Assembly: GCF_021021555.1 (NCBI RefSeq)
Contig: NZ_JAINWA010000003.1
Span: 1,736,001 to 1,800,000, forward strand
Source: Teretinema zuelzerae
Lineage (GTDB): Bacteria; Spirochaetota; Spirochaetia; Treponematales; Treponemataceae
DNA: 64,000 nucleotides
Reading direction: 5' to 3'
In this document: positions 17,635 through 26,858 of the stretch, piece by piece
How the letters are laid out: every line of letters begins with the position of its first letter
Numbering within the stretch: position 1 is the first letter of the stretch
Made by a program: the position numbers and the translations under genes
The notes under the pieces: model-generated
Database searches by the model: none
The model's input: only the letters and a program-made list of their open reading frames with translations
Told to the model about the DNA's origin: nothing

Positions 17635-17928
17635 CTAGTCTTGGTTATTCTTATATATATTTTTTAGATCTACACCAATAAATTCTTTATTTAGAAAAAA
17701 TATCAATATTGGTGTAGTTGTAAGTTGCGATACAATTTCAATCTTCTTAAGTAAGAATATTAACAATCCAATAACATATAAGGGGAAAAATAGTAAATTC
17801 AAAAACCAAAAAATTAATAATAAATTAACTACAAATCCAAAATTGTCTGAATGCTTTTTACATTTGATAATGACAATTTTAAGAATAAAAGAATATAAAA
17901 CAGCTAAGAAGCAACCGAATAAATTCAA
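17635..17928 (-). CDS. Small multi-pass membrane protein
   Basis: 97 residues, very hydrophobic, with two to three membrane segments and a soluble 30-residue tail. No family recognised. An IS66 element has inserted about 110 bp upstream of its start inside the same cassette, separating it from the cassette 5' end and possibly from its promoter. Confidence 0.6.
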   Translation of the reverse strand: MNLFGCFLAVLYSFILKIVIIKCKKHSDNFGFVVNLLLIFWFLNLLFFPLYVIGLLIFLLKKIEIVSQLTTTPILIFFLNKEFIGVDLKNIYKNNQD

Positions 17929-18036
17929 TAATATATATGAAAAATCATTTGTAAAGAAACTTATAAATATTATTTCCGGAATTATTAAACAAATAGTTAT
18001 AATTATTAAGGTAATTTTATTCTGTTCTATTTTGTC

Positions 18037-18044
18037 ATTTATTA
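18037..18044. repeat. IS66 target-site duplication, left
   Basis: ATTTATTA, repeated exactly at 20120-20127 on the other side of the element; 8 bp is the usual duplication for IS66. Confidence 0.88.
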
Positions 18045-18116
18045 GTAACCGTCAAATTCACCCCATAAGTACAATACTCAGAATTCATATGAAATTTTCC
18101 CAAAGGAGAACATCAT

Positions 18117-18461
18117 ATGATTCTGAGGAAAGACACACGGGTATTTGTCCAGTTGGGGTACACAGATATGAGGAAACAGATTAACGGATTATCAGCACTT
18201 GTTCAGGCAGAACGTTCTTCAGGACCATTCGATGGCTCATATTATGTTTTCTGCGGCAAGACGAAGAAGGTTATTAAAGTCTTGTATTGGGATCGGACTG
18301 GTTTTTGCCTGTGGCTCAAACGTCTTGAAAAGGACAGCTTTCCCTGGCCGCAGGGAGAATCGGATCTGACAGAAATCACAAGAAACCAGATTCGATTGTT
18401 GCTACGCGGTATCGATATCTGGAAAGCTCACAAAGAAGTGCAGTGTTCCATCGCCGGGTAA
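18117..18461 (+). CDS. tnpB: IS66 accessory protein TnpB (Orf2)
   Basis: 114 residues: VFVQLGYTDMRKQINGLSALVQ, YYVFCGKTKKVIKVLYWDRTGFCLWLKRLEKDSFPWP, the complete IS66 Orf2 signature. It is needed with TnpC for transposition in studied IS66 elements. Ribosome binding site AAAGGAGAA precedes the start. Confidence 0.93.
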   Translation: MILRKDTRVFVQLGYTDMRKQINGLSALVQAERSSGPFDGSYYVFCGKTKKVIKVLYWDRTGFCLWLKRLEKDSFPWPQGESDLTEITRNQIRLLLRGIDIWKAHKEVQCSIAG

Positions 18462-18504
18462 TATTTCTCTTGCCATCAAAATTCCGGCATGATAGAATTC
18501 TATC

Positions 18505-20106
18505 ATGCCGAAAACGATGACGGAACTTGAAAAAGAAATTGAGGCTCTTAAAGAAATCGTTAATGGCCTTCAACTTACAATACAGAACAAAGATCATGAG
18601 ATACAAATCTGGAAAGAAAACTACTTCCTGATCCGTCAGAAATTGTTCGGAAAGTCTTCTGAAAAGAAGCATTTCGAAAAGGATCCCCAGTACCTCTTGT
18701 TCGACGAAGCTGAAGCACATGCTGACGAGAAAGCGCCGCCTGTCCAGGAGATCAAGGTCGCCGAACACCAGAGAAAGAAAAGCGGACGCAAACCGAAAGA
18801 CATCCCGTTGCCGGTTGTTGAAAAGATTCATGAGCTTGCAGGTACGGATCGCGCCTGTCCGTGCTGCGGTAAAGACCGGCCGGTCATCGGCGAAGAACGA
18901 TCAAGCGAGTATGACCTTGTTCCGGCGCATTTCGTAAAGATCGTTCATGTTCGCCATAAGTACGGACCATGTGCGTGCGAGAGGTTTGAGGAATCAGAGA
19001 CTGCTCCGATCCTGATCGCTCCTCCTCCGGTGAAGGTCATTCCTGGAAGCGATTTCTCGAACCGCACGACGGCGTTCTTCATGACGGCCAAGTATGCCGA
19101 TTCCATTCCATTCTACCGAATGTCGAAAGTGCTTGAGCGCTATGGTTTGGGAATCTCACGCGCGACGCTCTCGAATCAGGCAATCGCCGTGGGGCGGGCA
19201 ATCGGGCCTCTCATCGATCTCATGAACCGCGATCTGATGAACTCTCCAGTTCTTCTCATGGATGAGACAACGGTACAGGTTCTCGACGAGAGCGGAAAGA
19301 ACAATACATCGAAATCGTATATGTGGGTGCAGCGCGGGTTCCATGACGGAAAACCGATTCACCGGTTTTCATATCATCACTCCCGTGCAGGAACCTTCGC
19401 GGAATCCTTGCTCTCGGGTTTCAAGGGTTATTTCCTGCAAACCGACGGGTACAAGGGCTATGCCCGGTTTCATGATGAAAAGCACCCGTCGTATCGACCA
19501 GACCTCGTCCATGTCGGATGCTTTGCGCATATCAGGCGGAAATTTGTTGAAGCATGGGAGGTTGCCGGGAAAACCGGTAACGCCCCTGAGGCAATCAAGC
19601 TCATCGCGAATCTCTATGAAGTCGAGCGAGAGTTGCGGAAGCAGCTTGACGAGAAAGCAATCGATGAGTCAACGTTCCTTTCACGGCGGAAACGAAAGGC
19701 CGAACCGTATTTGTCGGACTTACGCATGTGGTTGTCCCGCAATGCACTGACCGTTGCACCGCAAAGCAAACTCGGAATGGCGATATCGTACGCCTTGGCA
19801 GAGTTTCCGCTGGCATCGCGCTACATAGATCATCCCTTGTTGACGCCTGATACGAACGCGGTTGAAAATGCCATACGTCCGTTTGTGATCGGCAGAAAGA
19901 ACTGGCTGTTCTCGGGCAGTCCCCGTGGAGCGCACGCGAGCGCTGGAATCTACAGCCTGGTTGAAACGGCAAAAGCAAACGGTCATGATCCGTATTTCTA
20001 TTTTTGTTTTATCTTTGACCGATTGCCGCTGTGCAGGACTGAAGCAGAAATCGAGAAGCTGCTTCCCTACAAGATTACTTCCGAAGAACTAGTCAAGTTG
20101 CTCTGA
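18505..20106 (+). CDS. tnpC: IS66 transposase TnpC
   Basis: 533 residues. A leucine-zipper-like coiled coil at 8-45, a zinc-finger segment CPCCGKDRP near 117, and the DDE catalytic domain with LLMDETTVQVLDE, LQTDGYKGY, and a final NAIRPFVIGRKNWLFSGSPRGAHASAGIYSLVETAKANG. Full length and uninterrupted, so the element looks active. Confidence 0.95.
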   Translation: MPKTMTELEKEIEALKEIVNGLQLTIQNKDHEIQIWKENYFLIRQKLFGKSSEKKHFEKDPQYLLFDEAEAHADEKAPPVQEIKVAEHQRKKSGRKPKDIPLPVVEKIHELAGTDRACPCCGKDRPVIGEERSSEYDLVPAHFVKIVHVRHKYGPCACERFEESETAPILIAPPPVKVIPGSDFSNRTTAFFMTAKYADSIPFYRMSKVLERYGLGISRATLSNQAIAVGRAIGPLIDLMNRDLMNSPVLLMDETTVQVLDESGKNNTSKSYMWVQRGFHDGKPIHRFSYHHSRAGTFAESLLSGFKGYFLQTDGYKGYARFHDEKHPSYRPDLVHVGCFAHIRRKFVEAWEVAGKTGNAPEAIKLIANLYEVERELRKQLDEKAIDESTFLSRRKRKAEPYLSDLRMWLSRNALTVAPQSKLGMAISYALAEFPLASRYIDHPLLTPDTNAVENAIRPFVIGRKNWLFSGSPRGAHASAGIYSLVETAKANGHDPYFYFCFIFDRLPLCRTEAEIEKLLPYKITSEELVKLL

Positions 20107-20127
20107 AATTGACGGTTACATTTATTA

Positions 20128-20467
20128 TCATATATTTGACTCCTGTCTTAAATTCTTTTTACTAGTTCTTTTATTTATCAAAATTTGAGAAAAAAATATG
20201 CTTGTGATTCAATATTTCAGATCAATATTATCATGTACAAATAGCACGATTTTATATTTATAATATATTACTATTAGTTTGTTTACTTTTTACATATCTA
20301 TAAAATAAAACTTTATATGAATATTCATAGTATACGTCGATTAATGAACCACAAACAGAATTTCAAATATTGTTTTTATTAATTGCCGGATTTGATCAAA
20401 TTATATAGCAAGTTTTAGATATAGATACACACATTATTTCTCACCATATCCTCTGCGCGAAGCGTCC
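20128..20467. other. Cassette leader split off by IS66
   Basis: About 340 bp of AT-rich DNA between the IS66 duplication and attC 20. No gene or clear RNA is seen; it ends with the cassette 5' hairpin GCGCGAAGCG. It is the original leader of the gene at 17635-17928. Confidence 0.6.
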
Positions 20468-20580
20468 TTCTAACATTTGCTTAACCTGCGAGGCGTCATG
20501 GCGCGATTCTTGCCGAGGAGCGCAGCGACGACTAGCAAGAATCGTGACATAGCCGAGTCAGGTTGAAGCAGTTGTTAGAT
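20468..20580 (-). other. attC site 20 (class E)
   Basis: Boxes TTCTAAC and GTTAGAT. Provides the stop of the next gene. Confidence 0.93.
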
Positions 20581-21252
20581 TTCTTTTCCTATTCTTACAA
20601 AGATCTTTGCATATAAAATGCTAAAGACGTACCATGGAATCAATGATAGCAATGAAAAAATTAAACCAATTGTTCCAGCAGTTGAAGGAATAATCATAAA
20701 TATTGCTGCGAATAATCCCCAGGTTGCAGTTGCTTTTGAATAATATTTAGATTTATACATTAAAATGGAAATACAAAATAATGCAATTCCATTAAGAACA
20801 TAATATGTATCAAAAGCTGTCCCTTGCCATCCTAATAAGCATGCTTTTCCAGCTGATTCAAATATTATCTTTTCAGTTTCAATATTTGTGCTAAAATATT
20901 CGTAGGAAAGTTTTAATATCTCGAAAGTTTTATTTGATGAAATATATGCTGAAATTCCAATTAATCCTAAAGCTATACCTATTTGTATTACACCTTTATT
21001 TACTTCTTTTAAAGTATGATAAAAAGCTAAATATATAATACTAATTAGAATATTATTAATTAAAATAAAAAAATCTGCATGAAAAAATCCGATTACTAAA
21101 TTATCTTTAAACAAAGAAAACCATTCGATAGTTGTAGTAGGTAGCTTCGTTAATGCAAATACAAGTATCTGAATTGGAATAATGGTGAGCATAATAATCG
21201 TTGAAATAAATGCTGTTTTGTAGAGTGACTTGTAATCTTTTAATGCGTTCAT
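20575..21252 (-). CDS. Six- to seven-helix membrane protein, DUF4386-like
   Basis: 225 residues from the ATG at 21252, preceded by AAAGGAGAA (an upstream extension to 21285 runs into the attC). Hydrophobic segments cluster near residues 15-35, 55-80, 85-105, 145-165, 172-190 and 197-215. The composition and layout, including a GWQGTAFDTYYVLNGIAL segment, resemble DUF4386-type proteins of unknown function; this match is from memory and tentative. Confidence 0.7.
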   Translation of the reverse strand: MNALKDYKSLYKTAFISTIIMLTIIPIQILVFALTKLPTTTIEWFSLFKDNLVIGFFHADFFILINNILISIIYLAFYHTLKEVNKGVIQIGIALGLIGISAYISSNKTFEILKLSYEYFSTNIETEKIIFESAGKACLLGWQGTAFDTYYVLNGIALFCISILMYKSKYYSKATATWGLFAAIFMIIPSTAGTIGLIFSLLSLIPWYVFSILYAKIFVRIGKEI

Positions 21253-21284
21253 TTTGGTTTTTTCTCCTTTTGCCCGAAGGGTCA

Positions 21285-21410
21285 ATCTAACATTTGCTTA
21301 ACCTGTAATTCCGGCCCGAAGGGATTGGCGTGAAAATTGCTCAAAGGAGCGAAGCGACGACTGCAATTTTCATGACAAAAGGAATTATCAGGTTGAAGCA
21401 GTTGTTAGGA
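21285..21410 (-). other. attC site 21 (class C)
   Basis: Boxes ATCTAAC and GTTAGGA. Provides the stop of the esterase gene. Confidence 0.93.
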
Positions 21411-22169
21411 CTTTGTTTTTCCCAACAACCATTTATATATTTCATCATCTGAATAAACAACACCATGAACATAGTGTTCGCTTCCATCTTCAATTGTATA
21501 TTTTATATCTATATTTTTCTCTTGTAATTTTTTAATAAACCACGCTTCTTTCTCTAAGGGAATTTCAATATCATTCCTTGAGTGAAATGCCCATATAGAA
21601 ATATCCTTTAATTTATTAGGACTATTCTTCATTGGAGGGCAATATACTCCACCACTAATCGGAATCATCGCTGAAAACCATTCTGGATAATCCATAGCAA
21701 ATGACCATACACCCATACCACCCATACTTACACCGGTCAAATAAACATTATCCTTTTTTACTCGATATTCTGATTGGATTTCCTTCATCATTTTATTCAA
21801 TTTACTCGATAGAAAAGGCCAATATGTTTTATCTGGACATAACGGTGAAACAATAATAAACGGGAAATCCTTATCATCTAAATATGGAATCAGCCCGGAT
21901 TTCTCACCAAATTCATTATATATTATTAAATTAGGATCATTACCACGTTCTGCCATGCTATGTAAAAAGACAATAACAGGATAATCATCTGTGGTAGCAT
22001 CATAATTTTTTGGAAGAGCAATTACATAATTCAATTTACTTGATTTTGAATATACAGTTTCAATTGTGTATTTTTTTGGCTGATAAACTAACGCACTAGT
22101 TGAAGGTTTAAATACAGCACAACTATTTAATAGAAATATGGTTAAACAATATATACATAATTTCTTCAT
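21405..22169 (-). CDS. Lipoprotein alpha/beta-hydrolase (esterase/PHB-depolymerase-like)
   Basis: 254 residues from the ATG at 22169; the longer open frame only adds attC-encoded residues. Signal peptide with lipobox LLNSC, so it is probably anchored outside the inner membrane. The hydrolase core shows VIVFLHSMAERGND, the nucleophile elbow GVSMGGMG, the WAFHSRNDIEIP acid region and SEHYVHG with the catalytic His. Proteins of this group are carbohydrate or phospholipid esterases; substrate unknown. TAA stop in the attC. Confidence 0.85.
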   Translation of the reverse strand: MKKLCIYCLTIFLLNSCAVFKPSTSALVYQPKKYTIETVYSKSSKLNYVIALPKNYDATTDDYPVIVFLHSMAERGNDPNLIIYNEFGEKSGLIPYLDDKDFPFIIVSPLCPDKTYWPFLSSKLNKMMKEIQSEYRVKKDNVYLTGVSMGGMGVWSFAMDYPEWFSAMIPISGGVYCPPMKNSPNKLKDISIWAFHSRNDIEIPLEKEAWFIKKLQEKNIDIKYTIEDGSEHYVHGVVYSDDEIYKWLLGKTKS

Positions 22170-22193
22170 TTTTCCCCCGCGCGCGGAGCGCCG

Positions 22194-22302
22194 TCCTAAC
22201 ATTTGCTTAACCTGCGTTTTGTTTGGCGCGGTTTTTGCCGAGCGTAGCGAAGTGCAAAAATCCGTGACAAGCAAATAAGTCAGGTTGAAGCAGTTGTTAG
22301 TT
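22194..22302 (-). other. attC site 22 (class A)
   Basis: Boxes TCCTAAC and GTTAGTT. Provides the stop of the protease-like gene. Confidence 0.93.
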
Positions 22303-23232
22303 GCTTTTTAGCATACACTTCATTCGATATAAATCAATAAATACTACATATTTATCAAAAAAGGGTTTTCCAAGAAATGCATCATAACGAAAGAGACTAT
22401 TAATGCGATTATTATTATTAAATGTGTTATCAACAAAAAAACACTCTCCCCTATATGCTTGGTTTTGATTAAGCTGTAAATCCAAATGTTTTGCTTTATC
22501 TACAGAATAGTAGGAAATCCCATTAAGTGTAGAAATATTTACAACCTCTTTTGTATATTGCTTAGGAAAATATTTTTTATCAAAAACAAGAACATTAGCT
22601 GCTCCATTATCAAGTAAGCAATTAACTTGATTATCTTCAATAATACCTTTGATATAATAACGATTATGTTCTGTGTATAATGGAAACTCGTTTCTTTCAT
22701 AAATGGAGTCATTAAATACAAATACTTTATTTTTATAATCAATTATTACTGATCTAGTATTTTTAAAAGCCGCAAGACATAAAATTGCATCAATTCCTGG
22801 TATGGGATAATTTAGAGATGAATACTTCAAATCCAAATTTTGAATTGCTAAGTTTTCAATTTGAAATAACTCAACACTACAATTGACATATGTATTTGTT
22901 TTAATATTTAGTAAAGAAACTAAGAAATTAATGATGCTATTTTTTGTAGGAATATTTTCTTGATATGATACATGAAATTTTTCTAATCCAGATTCAAATA
23001 TAATGTTCTCTAGACCACCTGTATCAATAGAAAACTTAAAACTTTCTCCATTAATCTTCACAACAAATATTGGAAGGTGACATGTCTCTGGAGTATCTCC
23101 AAATGAGAAGGGCAGAATACATTTATCTTTATGGTCATCATCTACACTATTTTTATTTTGTTCTTGAGAAATAATATTATATGTTTGAAAAAACAACAAA
23201 ATAACAATTATAAACAATGTTTTATTTTTCAT
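22297..23232 (-). CDS. Secreted retropepsin-like aspartic protease
   Basis: 311 residues. A signal peptide at 1-22 without a lipobox, then two aspartyl motifs: SFKFSIDTGGLENIIF near residue 70 and VNCLLDNGAANVLVF near 205. A two-lobed layout in a single chain matches the bacterial pepsin/retropepsin-like family (DTG and a variant DNG). Both catalytic Asp are present; the second motif departs from the DTG/DSG norm. Exported, probably periplasmic. Confidence 0.75.
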   Translation of the reverse strand: MKNKTLFIIVILLFFQTYNIISQEQNKNSVDDDHKDKCILPFSFGDTPETCHLPIFVVKINGESFKFSIDTGGLENIIFESGLEKFHVSYQENIPTKNSIINFLVSLLNIKTNTYVNCSVELFQIENLAIQNLDLKYSSLNYPIPGIDAILCLAAFKNTRSVIIDYKNKVFVFNDSIYERNEFPLYTEHNRYYIKGIIEDNQVNCLLDNGAANVLVFDKKYFPKQYTKEVVNISTLNGISYYSVDKAKHLDLQLNQNQAYRGECFFVDNTFNNNNRINSLFRYDAFLGKPFFDKYVVFIDLYRMKCMLKSN

Positions 23233-23255
23233 TTTCTCCTCGGCCCGAAGGGTCC

Positions 23256-23377
23256 AACTAACATTTGCTTAACCTGTATTTTCGTGCCCGTAGGGCTTGG
23301 CGCATTTTGTGCGTCAGGAGCGAAGCGACAGCACAAAATGTGACAAAGAAAATATCAGGTTGAAGCAGTTGTTAGGT
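23256..23377 (-). other. attC site 23 (class D)
   Basis: Boxes AACTAAC and GTTAGGT. Ends the two-gene cassette that follows. Confidence 0.93.
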
Positions 23378-23739
23378 TAAAATTCAATTTCACTAATTAT
23401 TTTTTTATTAATATAATCATTAATTGCATAATACAGATTACTTATGAGATTTTTTGCTACATCACTTGTTGTAATCTCACTTTTATTAGTTTTTGATTCA
23501 ATAAGTATAAACATAATATTTGCTTCATATTGAACATTAAAATCTATTGAATAATCGGGCATTTTTTGCATTATAAAATATACATTTCCAGTATTTGATG
23601 GTGCTCTATATACTCTATAAATCTCATTGGAGTTTATAATCGATTTTTTTATTTCAGAATCATCATCACTTATCCAATCAATTTTACCGGCTTGTGTTTC
23701 ATTTATCATTTTTTGGACAAATTGTTCTAAATTATTCAT
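23377..23739 (-). CDS. Hypothetical soluble protein, second gene of a two-gene cassette
   Basis: 120 residues, acidic, with no recognised domain. The start overlaps the end of the upstream gene by 4 bp, so the two are translationally coupled and probably act together. The partner has a membrane anchor. Confidence 0.7.
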   Translation of the reverse strand: MNNLEQFVQKMINETQAGKIDWISDDDSEIKKSIINSNEIYRVYRAPSNTGNVYFIMQKMPDYSIDFNVQYEANIMFILIESKTNKSEITTSDVAKNLISNLYYAINDYINKKIISEIEF

Positions 23740-24137
23740 ATTTCCTCCCTTTCTAAATCAATAATTATTTCTTTATATATTTTTAGGAAATGAATATAAT
23801 TTTTATTGCGTAATCGCCATTGCTTTAATAGGAACCTCTTTTTTAGTGATTTAATTACTCCATAATTTCTAAGTATTTGTTCATTTGTACTTCGTATTCT
23901 GTCATCAATATCGCTAGGATTTAATGAAAAGTCATTTTTATTTTTATCAAGTATTCCAATAATTTCATTAATATCTGATATACACAAATTAGATTTTTTT
24001 GCTTTTTTTATTTTATCACGAATGTTTAATACAGATATAAATGTAATAAGAGTAATTAATAAACCAATTATTGAAACTGAAAAACTAATTACTTGTCCTA
24101 GATCTGTTTTAATAAATAAACTGAAATTATTGATCAT
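23736..24137 (-). CDS. Membrane-anchored hypothetical protein, first gene of a two-gene cassette
   Basis: 133 residues. One membrane helix at about 14-38 (VISFSVSIIGLLITLITFISVL), then a Lys-rich helical cytoplasmic part. No family recognised. Coupled membrane-plus-soluble gene pairs occur in phage defence but nothing here proves that role. Confidence 0.7.
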   Translation of the reverse strand: MINNFSLFIKTDLGQVISFSVSIIGLLITLITFISVLNIRDKIKKAKKSNLCISDINEIIGILDKNKNDFSLNPSDIDDRIRSTNEQILRNYGVIKSLKKRFLLKQWRLRNKNYIHFLKIYKEIIIDLEREEI

Positions 24138-24192
24138 AATTACCTCAAGATAATCACCTATTTCTTATATTCCTCGGCCGCCGAAGGCGTGA

Positions 24193-24302
24193 ACCTAACA
24201 TTTGCTTAACCTGCGAGGCGTAATTGGCGCAGTTTGTGCCGCGCGAAGCGCGAAAGCACAAACTGTGACAATAGCCGAGTCAGGTTGAAGCAGTTGTTAG
24301 TT
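24193..24302 (-). other. attC site 24 (class E, inner stem CAGTTTGTGC)
   Basis: Boxes ACCTAAC and GTTAGTT; cap CGC-GAA-GCG. Confidence 0.92.
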
Positions 24303-24541
24303 TATTTTTTTCTTCATTTTTCTATCATATATTAATTAGTGCAAATCAAGAAGGATTTATTTGTTTCTTCTAAATTTAAGTATTCAATTAACTGTTTCTG
24401 GTTCTTCATTAATTAAATTTATATAAATATGGAAATGTTATTACACAACAATATTCTTTTAATAGAATTAATTCTATCTAAACTCTATCATTGAACAAAT
24501 TTGTTTATTATGTCGAAATGAATGATTTACATAATTACTTC

Positions 24542-24847
24542 TTAAGTATTTCTTTTATGTTTTTTAGTAAAAGCTATGATATTAAAAATCATATAAGAGA
24601 AAAACGAAACCAATAATGGGATTACTATAAGAATAACAACAATAAACATAAACCATTCATTATCATAATCCAATAATGGTCTTCCAGTCCTTTTCCCAGG
24701 AAAGTATAGAATGCAAAATGCAATAAATGAAAACATAGCAGCAATTATTCCATATGCAATTGCCCGAATTACTAATTTTTTTTTCTCGTACTTATTCGTA
24801 TTTTTTGTTTTTATTGACTTCACTTTTGTTTCACTTCTTAATAACAA
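24542..24847 (-). CDS. Small membrane protein with two membrane helices
   Basis: Up to 101 residues; the first codon available is TTG and a GTG lies eight codons in, so the start is uncertain. Helices at about 27-48 and 66-90, basic termini. No family recognised. The cassette has 240 bp of non-coding DNA after the gene and 190 bp before it. Confidence 0.55.
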   Translation of the reverse strand: MLLRSETKVKSIKTKNTNKYEKKKLVIRAIAYGIIAAMFSFIAFCILYFPGKRTGRPLLDYDNEWFMFIVVILIVIPLLVSFFSYMIFNIIAFTKKHKRNT

Positions 24848-25038
24848 ATATTACTTTGTACTTTTATTTTTGTTAACCTTAATTACTAGCATTAATAAAC
24901 CAGCAAAACAGTATTATATCATTTTGATAAACTATTCCATAATTTCAAGTAAATTTACTTATTTGTGTAAATTTCAATATTTAATAGTTCATGTCAAAAT
25001 ACTACTGGTATTTTTTTCTTCGCGCGCCGAAGGCGTCA

Positions 25039-25147
25039 AACTAACATTTATTTAACCTGCATTGCGTACATTGGCGTGAAAATTGCCGAGCGAAGCGACT
25101 GCAATTTTCATGACAATAGCAATGTCAGGTTGAAATAGTTGTTAGAA
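25039..25147 (-). other. attC site 25 (class B arm, class C inner stem)
   Basis: Boxes AACTAAC and GTTAGAA; CATTGCGTACATTGG outer arm with TGAAAATTGC inner stem: a hybrid. Confidence 0.92.
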
Positions 25148-25342
25148 ACTTTTTTTTGATAATATATAGTTAATCAAAACAGTATTCAATTTTATCAGTA
25201 GACTTATTCAAATTAAATATATTATTTACTTAATACGAATATTAACTGCTTCGATAAACACAATTACTATCCGAAATTTTTCCTTATTTTTATTAATTCC
25301 ATTATATAAAACAATGTAACATATCCTAATAAATATTTCGTT

Positions 25343-25786
25343 TCAAACAATTATCTTCTTCTTATCATTCTCTTCTTTTATGGATTTCCTATTGTCTCTC
25401 CATTTTTTCTGATCTAGATTAGCTAAAACAAATCTATTATAAAATCCAGATATACATACCGTTATAAGCATTGATATTAACACAATTTTTATTTCTACAG
25501 AATACTCATTTGAAAACAATACAACAAAACATAAAAAACCAGCTGCTATTAATAAAGTTGAATAGACTTCTAGTACAAGCATTTTTGAGAACCAGAAAAT
25601 CATAAACATTTGTAATTGTATACCTAACAAAATAAATATGTTTAGCGCAAGAACAACACATATGTTTTTTAGTGATTTTATAACTTGATCATTATTGATA
25701 CTTAACAGGATGGCAAATATTATGATTTGTGACAAACAAAATATAAATATAAATGGTTTTGATTTAATAAATAGCTTTTTTAGCAT
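25343..25786 (-). CDS. Four-helix membrane protein
   Basis: 147 residues from the ATG at 25786 (upstream residues of the open frame come from the attC). Four hydrophobic segments between residues 10 and 120 with a Lys-rich C-terminus. No family recognised. Nearly 200 bp of AT-rich non-coding DNA lie between its stop and the attC. Confidence 0.65.
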   Translation of the reverse strand: MLKKLFIKSKPFIFIFCLSQIIIFAILLSINNDQVIKSLKNICVVLALNIFILLGIQLQMFMIFWFSKMLVLEVYSTLLIAAGFLCFVVLFSNEYSVEIKIVLISMLITVCISGFYNRFVLANLDQKKWRDNRKSIKEENDKKKIIV

Positions 25787-25819
25787 CTTTATTATTTTCC
25801 TCCGGCGGCGAAGCCGTCT

Positions 25820-25938
25820 TTCTAACATTTGCTTAACCTGTAATTCCGGCCCGAAGGGATTGGCGTGAAAATTGCCGAGCGAAGCGACCAGCAATTTTCA
25901 TGACAAAAGGAATTATCAGGTTGAAGCAGTTGTTAGAT
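25820..25938 (-). other. attC site 26 (class C)
   Basis: Boxes TTCTAAC and GTTAGAT. Confidence 0.93.
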
Positions 25939-25955
25939 GATTCTTCTATTAGCAT

Positions 25956-26498
25956 TTAGTACTTCTCGAACAGTTTCATTTTACCAATTATTTTACTCTT
26001 ATCTAAATTAATGCCTAAGCCTTCTGTATAATAGTAAAATTGGTCATTTTCTTTTCGTAAAATGTCATAATTATTATATTGATATGGTGAGTTATCAAAT
26101 GGTTTTAATTGATAATCAACATAATAGCAAAAGCAAATATATTTCTTGTCAATTAATTCTATACATACTTGATATAAAAATAATCGTCCTAAATTGGTGT
26201 GAAAGCTTCGATAAAATACAGCCTTTATATCAGTCTCTTTGAAATATATTTCTGTTTTATTTAGAATTTTTTTTGCACTGATCTCATTATTTCTTATTAA
26301 AACTCGGTATTGTCTGCTTGTATACCAAGGAAAAACATAGAAAACAAAAACCATAAGAAAAACTGAAAGTAAAATAATAAAATAATCAGCTTGAATAATG
26401 ATATTTATTAAACCAGTAATTATTAGGAATGGTGAAACTAGGTATTTAAATACTAGCACGCCATATCGATTTAAATAAAAGAAGTTTGATATTTCCAT
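25956..26498 (-). CDS. Membrane protein with a PH-like C-terminal domain
   Basis: 180 residues. Two membrane helices at about 12-33 and 38-56, then a soluble part starting YRVLIRNNEISAKKI...ETDIKAVFYRS, a beta-rich pattern like bacterial PH (YdbT/YcxB-like) domains. Function unknown. A leader of about 240 bp precedes it in the cassette. Confidence 0.65.
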   Translation of the reverse strand: MEISNFFYLNRYGVLVFKYLVSPFLIITGLINIIIQADYFIILLSVFLMVFVFYVFPWYTSRQYRVLIRNNEISAKKILNKTEIYFKETDIKAVFYRSFHTNLGRLFLYQVCIELIDKKYICFCYYVDYQLKPFDNSPYQYNNYDILRKENDQFYYYTEGLGINLDKSKIIGKMKLFEKY

Positions 26499-26736
26499 AG
26501 TTTTTCAATCCATATTTTTTTATCCCTAGCAGATAAAGAACTTCCAATAATTACTATACTTATATACATATTAAATTATTAAAGGTTTTATCATTATATT
26601 TTTACTTATTTTAAATTGATGGTGGAAGTCAGTTTTTGTATCAAATACATAATCCTACTTATTTAAAAACAAGATGTATTAAATAGAAAATGTATTACGA
26701 AAAAGATTGTTTTTTTGCGCCGCGCTAGCGGCGTCC

Positions 26737-26849
26737 ATCTAACATTTGCTTAACCTGCGAGGTGTAATGGCGCGATTCTTGCCGAGGAGCGTAGCGACGA
26801 CTAGCAAGAATCGTGACATAGCCGAGTCAGGTTGAAGCAGTTGTTAGTT
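26737..26849 (-). other. attC site 27 (class E)
   Basis: Boxes ATCTAAC and GTTAGTT. Confidence 0.93.
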
Positions 26850-26858
26850 GTCTTTTTT

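Larger units (their letters stand above)
18045..20119 (+). mobile_element. IS66-family insertion sequence, 2075 bp
   Basis: Ends are the inverted repeat GTAACCGTCAA, bounded by the 8-bp duplication ATTTATTA. It codes for the TnpB-like and TnpC proteins; no TnpA gene is present, as in some IS66 relatives. Its coding region is visibly GC-richer than the cassettes around it, marking a recent arrival. The cassette it entered still has matching edge boxes (GTTAGAA and TTCTAAC). Confidence 0.92.
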
